Program-made: the position numbers and the translations under genes | From: an uncultured Eubacteriales bacterium | Lineage (GTDB): Bacteria; Bacillota; Clostridia; Oscillospirales; Oscillospiraceae | Assembly: GCA_905205195.1 (NCBI GenBank) | Contig: CAJLCS010000047.1 | Span: 1 to 13,097, forward strand | DNA: 13,097 bases | Reading direction: 5' to 3' | Notes under the pieces: model-generated | What the model was told of the DNA's origin: nothing | The model's database searches: none | Seen by the model: the letters and a program-made list of their open reading frames with translations, nothing else | Shown here: positions 5,987 through 13,097 of the stretch, in pieces | How positions within the stretch are numbered: position 1 is the stretch's first letter | Layout of the letters: each line of letters opens with the position of its first letter

Positions 5987-6578
5987 AACCTGCCTCCTTC
6001 AGTTTTCGATCAAATTCCTGCAGCGCCACCGCCCGGTGGGAGACCCGGCTTTTCTCCTCAGCCGTCGTCTGGCCGAAGGTCTTCCCGAAGGGCGGATAAT
6101 AGAAGATGGGATCATACCCGAAGCCGCCGCTGCCTTCCGGCGCCCGGGTCAGCTCCCCGTGTACCTCGCCCCGGGCCTGAATCACGGTTCCGTCCGGCAT
6201 GGCAAGGGTAATGACGCAAACATATTGGGCCTGACGCTGCCCGTCGGGCACCTGCTCCATGTTTTTCAGCAGCAGCTGCAGGCGGCCCCAGTCGTCCAGC
6301 GTGGGGTCGAAGCCGTACCGGGCGGAATAAATCCCCGGCTCTCCGTGGAGCGCATCCACTGCAATGCCGGAATCGTCGGCCAGCGCAGGCAGCCCCGTGG
6401 CCTTCATGACGGTCGCGGCCTTCAGAAGGGAATTCTCCTCGAAAGTGGTGCCCGTTTCTTCCACGTCGATATCCACACCCAGCTCTGATTCGAGAATCAG
6501 TTCCATATCGAATCGGGCGGTGATTTTGCTGATTTCCTCCAGCTTATGCTTGTTTTTGCTGGCTAATACAACCTTCAT
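5973..6578 (-). CDS. rdgB: XTP/dITP diphosphatase (RdgB/HAM1)
   Basis: A cytoplasmic house-cleaning enzyme that hydrolyses XTP, ITP and dITP to monophosphates, keeping deaminated purines out of DNA and RNA. The 201-residue protein begins with the substrate-binding SKNKHKLEEI (7-16). It carries TFEENSLLKA (45-54), the catalytic ADDSGI (67-72), YSARY (84-88), GGFGYDPIF (151-159) and SHRAVAL (180-186), in the order and spacing of the family. I chose the ATG at 6578 because AAGGAGG lies just upstream and conserved sequence begins there. A start at 6608 would add ten unrelated residues and overlap ftsY. It follows ftsY by 10 bases and overlaps yhbY. Confidence 0.97.
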   Translation of the reverse strand: MKVVLASKNKHKLEEISKITARFDMELILESELGVDIDVEETGTTFEENSLLKAATVMKATGLPALADDSGIAVDALHGEPGIYSARYGFDPTLDDWGRLQLLLKNMEQVPDGQRQAQYVCVITLAMPDGTVIQARGEVHGELTRAPEGSGGFGYDPIFYYPPFGKTFGQTTAEEKSRVSHRAVALQEFDRKLKEAGYADK

Positions 6579-6588
6579 GGCAACCTCC

Positions 6589-7494
6589 TTACAGCAGCGC
6601 GTCCACAAAGTCCCGGGCGGTGAAGGGCATGAGGTCGTCGGCTTTTTCGCCCACGCCCACGAATTTCACCGGGATCTGAAGCGTATCGGCCACGGCAATC
6701 ACAATGCCGCCCTTGGCCGTGCCGTCCAGCTTGGTCAGGGCGATGGCCGTCACGCCCGCAATATCCTTGAACTGCTTGGCCTGAATCAGGCCGTTCTGGC
6801 CGGTGGTGCCGTCGAGAACCAGCAGCACCTCCTTGGCCGCATCCGGCAGCTCCCGGCCGATGATCCGGCTGATTTTGTTCAGTTCGTTCATCAGGTTTGC
6901 CTTGTTGTGGAGCCGTCCGGCGGTATCCACGATCATCACGTCCGCATTCCGGGCCTTGGCCGCCTGAATGCCGTCAAACACCACCGACGCCGGGTCGGCC
7001 CCCTCGTGCTGCCGGACAATATCTGCGCCGGAGCGCTGGGCCCAGATTTCCAGCTGATCCGCCGCCGCCGCCCGGAAGGTATCACCAGCCACCAGCAGAA
7101 CCTTCTTGCCCTGCCGCACCAGCTGGGTGGCCAGCTTGCCGATGGTGGTGGTTTTGCCCACACCGTTGACGCCGATGACAAGAATCACCGACGGGGTGGT
7201 GGACAGATTCAGGTCCTGGTCGCCCACGTTCAGCATTTCCGTCAGAATATCCTTCAGCGCCGCCTTGGCGTCCTCGGCGGTTTTCAGATGCTGCTCCTTC
7301 ACCCGGCGCCGCAGCTGCTGCACCGCCTTGCCGGAGGTTTCCACGCCCAGATCCGCCAGAATCAGGCATTCCTCCAGTTCGTCGTAAAAATCGTCGTCCA
7401 GCTCGCTGAAGCCGCTGAAAATGCCGCTGAGGGTGGAGCCAAGCGCATCCCGGGTTTTGGTCAGACCCGCCTTGATTTTATCAAAAAAGCCCAT
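6589..7494 (-). CDS. ftsY: Signal recognition particle receptor FtsY
   Basis: The SRP receptor GTPase, which docks SRP-bound ribosomes at the membrane next to SecYEG. Of 301 residues, about 1-95 form the helical N domain. The G domain carries the P-loop GVNGVGKTT (108-116), DTFRAAA (138-144) of the SRP-specific insertion region, DTAGR (190-194), TKLDGTAKGG (254-263) and GVGE (280-283). The long acidic A domain of the E. coli protein is absent, as usual in Gram-positive bacteria; the start MGFFDKIKAGLTKT fits the amphipathic membrane-binding helix expected there. The ATG at 7494 has an AAAGGAGAAAG ribosome site overlapping the smc stop region, with 13 bases between the genes. smc-ftsY linkage is a classic Firmicute arrangement. 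Confidence 0.98.
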   Translation of the reverse strand: MGFFDKIKAGLTKTRDALGSTLSGIFSGFSELDDDFYDELEECLILADLGVETSGKAVQQLRRRVKEQHLKTAEDAKAALKDILTEMLNVGDQDLNLSTTPSVILVIGVNGVGKTTTIGKLATQLVRQGKKVLLVAGDTFRAAAADQLEIWAQRSGADIVRQHEGADPASVVFDGIQAAKARNADVMIVDTAGRLHNKANLMNELNKISRIIGRELPDAAKEVLLVLDGTTGQNGLIQAKQFKDIAGVTAIALTKLDGTAKGGIVIAVADTLQIPVKFVGVGEKADDLMPFTARDFVDALL

Positions 7495-7507
7495 ATTTCT
7501 TTCTCCT

Positions 7508-10500
7508 TTATTCCATAATGCCCAGATGCTCCTCCATCCGGTTCAGATCCAGCCGCAGGAGCTTGGAAACGCCCTGCTCCTGCATGGTCACGCCGTAGAG
7601 GACATCCGCCGCCTCCATGGTGCCCCGGCGGTGGGTGATGACGATAAACTGCGTTTTTTCGCTGAGGTTATGCAGATAAGAGGCAAACCGTTCCACGTTC
7701 CGGTCGTCCAGCGCCGCGTCGATTTCGTCCATCATACAGAACGGCGTGGGCCGCACCCGCAGAATGGAGAAGTACAGCGCGATGGCCACGAAGGCCTTTT
7801 CGCCGCCGGAGAGCAGTGTAATGGTTTTCACGGATTTTCCGGGCGGCTGCACCCGGATTTCGATGCCGCATTCCAGCGGTTCCTCGGGATTTTCCAGAAT
7901 CAGCTGTCCCCTGCCGCCGCCGAACATTTCCTCGAAGGTCTGACCGAAATAGTGGTCGATTTTCTGGAATTCCGTTACGAAAATTGTGGTCATTTCTTTG
8001 GTGATATCCCGGATGACGCTTTCCAGCTCCCGCTTGGAGGTCAGAACGTCGTCCCGCTGGGAGGCAAGGTAGGTATAGCGCTCGTTGACCCGGGCGTATT
8101 CCTCAATGGCCCCCAGATTCGGCGTACCGAGACCGGCGATTTTCCGTTTCAGCTCCCCGATGCGCCGGTTTCCGGAAGCAACAGAATCAATCTCCGCCTT
8201 TTTTCCCGCCGCCGTGCCCGGCGTCAGGCCGTAGGAATCCCAGAGCTTGTCGGTAATCTGCCGCTCCTCCATAGCCGTGGTCACTTTTTTCTGTTCCAGC
8301 AGTGCGCAGGCCCGCTCCATATTCACGATGTCCTTGTTCTTTTCCTGTGCTTCCCGCTCGGACCGGGTTTTGGACGCTTCCGCCGCCGCCCGGGCCTCCA
8401 GAGCCTGCTGCAGGTGAGCCTTTTCCGTCTCGACCTGCGTATCGTTTTCACACTGCCGCTGATGCAGAGCTTCCAGCTCCTGCCGCAGCCGGGCGCTGTC
8501 CGCTTCAATGGAGTCCCGCAGCGCCAGCTTCTTCTCCCGGTCGCCTTCCATGGCGCTCCGCAGCGCGGACAGATCCTGCATATGGGTCGTCGCCGTGGAT
8601 TTTTCCGCTTCCAGCGCTGCCTGGGCGGTTTTCAGTCGGGTCATCCGCTCGGAAAGCTCCTCCGTGGCCGCCGCCGTTTCCGACTGGCTGCCTTCCAGCG
8701 ATTGCAGCGCCGCCTTGGTCTCGCCCAGCTGTTGACCGTAGACCTGAATTTTGGCCTTCTGGGCCGTCAGGCGCTCCCCGTCCGTGCGGCAGCGTTCCTT
8801 GAGTGCCGCTTCCTCCCGCCGGGCGGAGGATTCCGCCTCCGTAATGGACTGCAAAATAATCTCCCGCTGCTTTTCCACGCCCTGAAGCCGCAGGACCTGA
8901 TCCTCCGCCTCCCGGAGCTGGTCCCGGGCCGCCGTCAACTGAAAGGCAACTTGCTCCGTCTGACGCTTGGCCTCCTGCCAGTCCGCTTCCGTGACGGCCT
9001 GCTTCTGTTCCAGCGTCTTCTCCTGCACGGTCAGCTTTTCCAGTTCGTTGGCCCGGGAGAGGATGCCGGATTCCTTATTGACGCTGCCGCCGGTCATGGA
9101 TCCGCCGGGATTCAAAACCTGACCGTCCAGCGTGACGATTTTGAAGCGGCTGCGATACTTGCCTGCCATGGCAATGGCTGCATCCAGATCCTGAACGATC
9201 ACGATCCGCCCCAGAAGATTCTCCACAATGCCCCGATAGCGGGGCTGGGCGGTAACCAGCTGCGACGCAATGCCCACGAAGCCCCGGCAGGACTCCAGTC
9301 CGCTTTCCTGCAGCGTCCGGCCCTGTACGGTAGACAGAGGCAGGAAGGTGGCCCGGCCGCCGCCGGTACGCTTGAGGAAGGCGATGGCCGCCTTGCCGTC
9401 CTGCTCGCTTTCCACCACGATCTGCTGCATCGCGCCGCCCAGAGCGATTTCCATCGCCACCGTGTAGGCATTCTCCGTCCGGATCAGCCGGGAAACCGGC
9501 CCGTGGACGTTTCGCAGGCCGCCACGCTGGGCCTCCTGCATGACCATCCGGACGGATTTCTGATAATTTTCGTAATCCCGCTCCATGGCCCGGAACACTC
9601 TGGCTCTGGCCCGGACGGAATCCAGATTGCCGGTCAGCTCCCGCAGCGTCTGAGCAAGCTCATCCTGCCGCTTCTGACGAGCCGTCTGTCGGAGGGTATA
9701 GCCGGAAATGGTGTTGGCGGCCGCCGTCGCCTTTTCCTGTGCTTTGGCAAGCTCCCTCCGGCATTGGTCCAGCTCCGTCTGGGCCTGATTTTTCCGGTCC
9801 GTGCCGGAGGACAAATCCTGCGTCAGCTGGCTCAGCCGGTCCTCGGACTGGGCCACGGACGCTTCCAATCCCCGGACATCCGCCTCCCGTCCGGCCAGAT
9901 CCGCCGTCAGAGAGGTTTCCTTGGCCCGCAGTTCCAGAAACCGTTTGGTAATGCCCTGCGCGCTGGCCGTCATTTCCGTCAGGCGCCGGTCCAGCGTCTG
10001 CATTTCTCCGGCCTTTTCCGCCAGCGCCGTTTCAATCTCGGCAATCCGGACCCGCGTCTGATCCATCTGCTGGGTCAGGCCGCCGCTTCGGCTCTCCTGT
10101 CCCTTCATTTCCTCATTGATTCTGGAAACGTTGGCGGTGTTGTTGTCCAGATTTCCCCGCAGCACAGCCATCTGACCGTCCAGCTGCTGATGGGTCGCTT
10201 CCAGCATATTGACCTTAACCCGGACGGTTTCCAGATCGCCGTCCCGGGTATGCAGTTCCTGCCCATACTGCTCCGCCTGCTTATACAACCGGTTCAGATC
10301 GTCATGGGCCTGCTGCAAAATGAAGGCAGCTGACGTATAGTCCTCCTCCGCCTTCTTCGCCGCGGCGGACAGCCGCTCCAGAGACTCCAGCCACACCGCC
10401 ACCTCGACGCCCTGAAGCTCATCCTTCAGCTCCAGATATCGTTTGGCCTTCTCTGACTGGACCCGCAGCGGTTCCAGCTGAAGTTCCAGCTCCGACACCT

Positions 10501-11080
10501 TGTCACCGATCCGCATCAGGTTGTCCTCGGTAGCCGCCAGCTTGCGCTCGGTTTCCTCCTTCCGGTGGCGGTACTTGGAAATTCCCGCCGCTTCCTCGAA
10601 TACCTCCCGCCGGTCGCCGCTTTTCAGGGCCAGAATTTCATCGATCCGCCCCTGCCCGATATTGGAATAGCCCTCCCGGCCCAAACCGGTATCCATCAAC
10701 AGCTCGTTGATGTCCCGCAGTCGGGCGGATTGGCGGTTAATGTAGTATTCACTGTCGCCGGACCGGTAATACCGGCGGGTGATCATCAGCTCGTCGGCAT
10801 CGTAGGCAAGCCGCCGGTCCGTATTATCCAGCGTCAGCGTCGCCTCGGCAAAGCCGACGGCAGGACGCTTCAGGGTACCGCCGAAAATCACATCCTCCAT
10901 CTTGGCGCCCCGGAGCGTTTTGGTGCTCTGCTCGCCCAGAACCCACACGATGGCGTCGGAAATATTGGATTTGCCGGAGCCGTTTGGTCCGACAATGGCG
11001 GTAATGTCGTCGCCGAACCGAATCAGGGTCTTGTCCGGGAAGGACTTGAACCCCTGCACTTCCAAACTTTTTAGATACAC
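7508..11080 (-). CDS. smc: Chromosome segregation protein SMC
   Basis: The ATPase core of bacterial condensin, which with ScpA and ScpB extrudes and organises DNA loops for chromosome segregation. The 1190 residues match the Bacillus length. The N-terminal head has Walker A GPNGSGKSN (31-39). Coiled-coil arms flank a hinge at about 520-668 that ends in the Gly-rich NPGGSMTGGSV. The C-terminal head has the ABC signature LSGGEKA (1090-1096) and Walker B FCMMDEIDAALDD (about 1114-1126). No key residue is missing. The start is a GTG at 11080 with GAGGTAA upstream, and MYLKSLEVQGFKSF is the usual opening. It is the first gene after the promoter at 11118-11146. scpA and scpB are not in the window. 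Confidence 0.98.
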   Translation of the reverse strand: MYLKSLEVQGFKSFPDKTLIRFGDDITAIVGPNGSGKSNISDAIVWVLGEQSTKTLRGAKMEDVIFGGTLKRPAVGFAEATLTLDNTDRRLAYDADELMITRRYYRSGDSEYYINRQSARLRDINELLMDTGLGREGYSNIGQGRIDEILALKSGDRREVFEEAAGISKYRHRKEETERKLAATEDNLMRIGDKVSELELQLEPLRVQSEKAKRYLELKDELQGVEVAVWLESLERLSAAAKKAEEDYTSAAFILQQAHDDLNRLYKQAEQYGQELHTRDGDLETVRVKVNMLEATHQQLDGQMAVLRGNLDNNTANVSRINEEMKGQESRSGGLTQQMDQTRVRIAEIETALAEKAGEMQTLDRRLTEMTASAQGITKRFLELRAKETSLTADLAGREADVRGLEASVAQSEDRLSQLTQDLSSGTDRKNQAQTELDQCRRELAKAQEKATAAANTISGYTLRQTARQKRQDELAQTLRELTGNLDSVRARARVFRAMERDYENYQKSVRMVMQEAQRGGLRNVHGPVSRLIRTENAYTVAMEIALGGAMQQIVVESEQDGKAAIAFLKRTGGGRATFLPLSTVQGRTLQESGLESCRGFVGIASQLVTAQPRYRGIVENLLGRIVIVQDLDAAIAMAGKYRSRFKIVTLDGQVLNPGGSMTGGSVNKESGILSRANELEKLTVQEKTLEQKQAVTEADWQEAKRQTEQVAFQLTAARDQLREAEDQVLRLQGVEKQREIILQSITEAESSARREEAALKERCRTDGERLTAQKAKIQVYGQQLGETKAALQSLEGSQSETAAATEELSERMTRLKTAQAALEAEKSTATTHMQDLSALRSAMEGDREKKLALRDSIEADSARLRQELEALHQRQCENDTQVETEKAHLQQALEARAAAEASKTRSEREAQEKNKDIVNMERACALLEQKKVTTAMEERQITDKLWDSYGLTPGTAAGKKAEIDSVASGNRRIGELKRKIAGLGTPNLGAIEEYARVNERYTYLASQRDDVLTSKRELESVIRDITKEMTTIFVTEFQKIDHYFGQTFEEMFGGGRGQLILENPEEPLECGIEIRVQPPGKSVKTITLLSGGEKAFVAIALYFSILRVRPTPFCMMDEIDAALDDRNVERFASYLHNLSEKTQFIVITHRRGTMEAADVLYGVTMQEQGVSKLLRLDLNRMEEHLGIME

Positions 11081-11117
11081 ACTCTTACCTCGCGCTCAAT
11101 CTGCAATGAATCATCTT

Positions 11118-11146
11118 ATTATACCGGGAAAGACGGAAAAATGCAA
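11118..11146 (-). promoter_or_regulatory. Sigma-A promoter of the smc-leuS gene run
   Basis: On the minus strand TTGCAT (11141-11146) and a perfect TATAAT (11118-11123) are separated by exactly 17 bases. The first box differs from TTGACA at two positions. Transcription should begin near 11111, about 30 bases before the smc GTG. It lies just after the terminator of the upstream permease gene, so smc and the genes behind it form an independent unit. Confidence 0.88.
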
Positions 11147-11167
11147 GATTTTCTTTCCGCAGGCACA

Positions 11168-11198
11168 GATAAAGCGGGCGGCATTTCGCCGCCCGCCC
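11168..11198 (-). terminator. Terminator after the ABC permease gene
   Basis: Perfect 9-base GC arms GCGGGCGGC (11174-11182) and GCCGCCCGC (11188-11196) enclose a 5-base loop, about ten bases after the permease stop codon. The T-tract on the minus strand is short (TTTAT), so termination relies on a very stable stem. Confidence 0.8.
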
Positions 11199-11205
11199 GG
11201 GATCG

Positions 11206-13097
11206 TTATTCGGACCGGAGTGCCGTCACCGGATTGCACTTGGAGGCGCTCTTGGCCGGGATCCAGCCGCCGATGATGGTCAGCAGCGTGCTCAGCGCAA
11301 TCAGCAGCAGTCCGGACAGCGGCGACAGCGACGCCGTCAGATCCGGCTGATTCAGCACATTGTGCAGCACCAGATTGCAGGGAACCAGCAGCAGCAGCGT
11401 CAGGCCGATGCCGATGACGCCGGCGCACAGGCCGATCATGAAGGTTTCGGCGTTGAACACCTCGGACACGTTGCGCTTGGACGCGCCGATGGCCCGGAGA
11501 ATACCGATTTCCTTCCGGCGCTCCATGACGCTGATGTAGGTAATGACGCCGATCATAATAGACGACACCACCAGCGAAATGCCGACGAAGGCCACCAGCA
11601 CATAGCTGATGATATCCACGATTTCCGTCACGGAGGACATCATGGTGCCCACCATATCCGTGTAGCGGACCACCTTCTCGTCCTCGCCCCGGGCCTTCAT
11701 CCGGTCGTTGTAATCGTCCAGAATGGCCGTCACCGAGGCCTTGCTCTCAAAATCCTTGGGATAGACGGAAATGGCGCCGGGGCTGTCGGGGTCTGCATAG
11801 CCCAGCTTTTTCAGGTTGTTTTCATAGGAATTGCTCTCCCCTGTGAACACCGAGCGGAGCAGCTCCGTGATGTTGGCTTCGTCCATGTTGACGGAAATGG
11901 CCTTCTGAAACACCTCCGGGTCCACGGACAGGGCCTTGGACACGGTGTCCGGGGAAAGACTCCGGGACAGGGTGTTCTGCAGACTGTCCGCCAGCTGAAG
12001 CATCATCTGCCGCATCACGCCGCTCAGCTGCTGCTCCAGCACGCCGGAAATGTTGCCTGCCGCCTGACGCACATAGTCCTCCATGGCGTCGGACAGGGCC
12101 TTCTGCAGCTCGCCGGTATCCACCATTTTGGAAAGGGCGTTGGCCAGCAGCGTTTTCGTCTCCGGCTGGCCCAGGAAATCCGAAAGGGTCTGGCCCGCTT
12201 TGGACGGGTCCGCCAGACCGTTGGCTGCGGCGTAATCCTGATAGCCCTGATACATATCCGACGCCAACTCCCGGAGCTGCTCCGGCCGAACGATCAGATC
12301 ACCGTCGATCTGCACGATTTTGGAAGCGCCCTCTTTGATCAGTGCCTTGGCCTCCGGGGTCCGGAGATAGTCCAGCAGATACTCCCCGTAGTGGGCCGGA
12401 TCGGTCAGGCCGTTTTCCTCCAGATATGCCTGATACCCAGCCACCACCTGCTCGATCAGCTCCTGAAGGGCTTCCGGCGACACGGTAATGCTGCCGGTTT
12501 CCTTCAGGATCTTCCGGATTCCCTCGGAAAAGCGCTTCTGAGCCTCCTCCGTTTGCAGGTATTCGCACAGATATTCCGGAAGCCGGGAATAGTCCGCCTC
12601 GGGATGGGTCCCGGCATACTTCTGATAGGCATCCGAAAGGTCGGAAATCAGCGTCTTCAGGTCGTCCTCCTGAATCGTGAGCTTCACCTTGCTCAGAAGC
12701 TGGGCCAGGTCCAGCTCCGGCATTTCCGGCAGCGCCGCCGCCAGCGCATCCGGATCCAGTGCGCCGGACAGGTCGATGGCCCCGGGGTTCAGCGTCAGCG
12801 CCCCCGACAAATCCAGGTCCAGCGCACTCTCGTCAAATTGGAACGCCTCCTGGAGCGTTTTGGTGTCCACGGAGAACAGGCTGGACAGGTCCAGCTGCCG
12901 GGTGCTGCCGTCGGACTGGAACTTTTCGCCGTTCATCACATTGACGGTGGGGTCTTCCAGCTGCCGGCGGACGATTTTACTGTTTTGTGCCATGGCAATC
13001 ACATGGTCCGTCAGCTCCGCCGGGTAGCCGATGCCGCTGCGGAGCATGGAGGCCTTGGCCCCCTCTGCAGGCTGGACCACGCCGACGACGGTCAGCG
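11206..13097 (-). CDS. ABC transporter permease, FtsX/MacB type, C-terminal part (5' end beyond window)
   Basis: The frame enters at the right edge already coding (LTVVGVVQPAEG) and ends with TAA at 11206. Residues below count from the GTG at 13080, which is internal, not a start. Residues 1-480 are a large extracytoplasmic domain opening as in MacB-like ectodomains (GYPAELTDHVI), with three 64-residue repeats at 133-324. Three hydrophobic segments follow (about 487-516, 545-571 and 587-607), and VMERRKEIGILRAIGASKR (518-536) is the signature cytoplasmic loop of FtsX-like permeases. The final NPVTALRSE is a common clostridial ending. Such permeases couple ATP hydrolysis to extracytoplasmic work such as peptide resistance or lipoprotein handling; the substrate here is unknown. 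In clostridia closely similar ends occur in proteins with an ATPase fused at the N-terminus, so this may be one. It has its own terminator and is not part of the smc unit. Confidence 0.9.
   Translation of the reverse strand, partial: LTVVGVVQPAEGAKASMLRSGIGYPAELTDHVIAMAQNSKIVRRQLEDPTVNVMNGEKFQSDGSTRQLDLSSLFSVDTKTLQEAFQFDESALDLDLSGALTLNPGAIDLSGALDPDALAAALPEMPELDLAQLLSKVKLTIQEDDLKTLISDLSDAYQKYAGTHPEADYSRLPEYLCEYLQTEEAQKRFSEGIRKILKETGSITVSPEALQELIEQVVAGYQAYLEENGLTDPAHYGEYLLDYLRTPEAKALIKEGASKIVQIDGDLIVRPEQLRELASDMYQGYQDYAAANGLADPSKAGQTLSDFLGQPETKTLLANALSKMVDTGELQKALSDAMEDYVRQAAGNISGVLEQQLSGVMRQMMLQLADSLQNTLSRSLSPDTVSKALSVDPEVFQKAISVNMDEANITELLRSVFTGESNSYENNLKKLGYADPDSPGAISVYPKDFESKASVTAILDDYNDRMKARGEDEKVVRYTDMVGTMMSSVTEIVDIISYVLVAFVGISLVVSSIMIGVITYISVMERRKEIGILRAIGASKRNVSEVFNAETFMIGLCAGVIGIGLTLLLLVPCNLVLHNVLNQPDLTASLSPLSGLLLIALSTLLTIIGGWIPAKSASKCNPVTALRSE
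12109..12684 (-). repeat. Three tandem 64-residue repeats in the permease ectodomain
   Basis: Three consecutive protein blocks align without gaps at a period of exactly 64 residues (133-196, 197-260, 261-324, counted from 13080). Each has a short strand-like start (KLTIQEDDLKTL, SITVSPEALQEL, DLIVRPEQLREL), then a Tyr-Gln pair (AYQKY, GYQAY, GYQDY), then EYLCEYLQTEEAQ, EYLLDYLRTPEAK or TLSDFLGQPETK, and finally a basic helix (RKIL, SKIV, SKMV). Units 2 and 3 also share NGLTDP and NGLADP. A degenerate fourth start (ELQKALSDAMEDYV) follows. The DNA has diverged, so the duplication is old. Confidence 0.85.

Noticed and set aside
6579..6608. Longer N-terminus for RdgB starting at 6608
   Set aside because: It would overlap the ftsY stop and add ten non-family residues. 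The ATG at 6578 has an AAGGAGG at the right distance.
7421..10333. A 970-codon open frame on the plus strand, antisense to smc
   Set aside because: It is the shadow of the SMC coding sequence, with low-complexity Arg, Leu, Phe, Gln and His content and no domain signature. SMC is unmistakable on the other strand.
1..13097. CRISPR array, toxin-antitoxin pair or phage-defence gene
   Set aside because: I saw no regularly spaced repeats and no small paired genes, and every intact frame on the coding strand is assigned to a known family.

Overview
The window reads as chromosomal DNA of a GC-rich member of the Clostridia, most likely an Oscillospiraceae-type gut anaerobe. The evidence is protein style (SMC, LeuS, S21 and the ABC permease all have clostridial forms), strong AAGGAGG-type ribosome binding sites, sigma-A promoters and a Gram-positive smc-ftsY gene order. 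The genus is inference. All intact genes lie on the minus strand, so the window reads biologically from right to left.

Right end (11206-13097): the C-terminal part of an ABC-transporter permease of the MacB/FtsX type. Its large extracytoplasmic region holds three tandem 64-residue repeats. It ends at a strong hairpin terminator (11168-11198).

Centre (1412-11146): a near-perfect promoter (11118-11146) starts a compact seven-gene run: smc, ftsY, rdgB, yhbY, a nadD-yqeK fusion, rsfS and leuS. Junctions are overlaps or gaps of at most 26 bases and I see no internal terminator. The products cover chromosome organisation (SMC), membrane targeting of nascent proteins (FtsY), nucleotide-pool cleaning (RdgB), ribosome maturation and silencing (YhbY, RsfS), NAD synthesis and Ap4A turnover (NadD-YqeK), and leucyl-tRNA charging (LeuS).

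Next (1044-1379): rpsU (ribosomal protein S21) has its own consensus promoter, a short leader with a small hairpin, and its own terminator.

Left end (1-1009): accessory DNA. Just past the rpsU terminator is the right terminal repeat and last roughly 33 codons of an IS3-family transposase, truncated on its left. Beyond it are an AT-richer stretch with two hairpins, one terminator-like, and then the first 219 codons of a gene running off the window. That protein has a long Pro/Ala/Glu/Lys-rich N-terminus with two AT-hook-like motifs and then the start of what looks like a ParB-type domain, as in partition proteins of clostridial conjugative elements. The left edge is therefore probably a junction between the core chromosome and a mobile element.

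I see no wholly new system. The most novel-looking pieces are the AT-hook/ParB-like protein at the mobile-element edge and the repeat-bearing ectodomain of the ABC permease.
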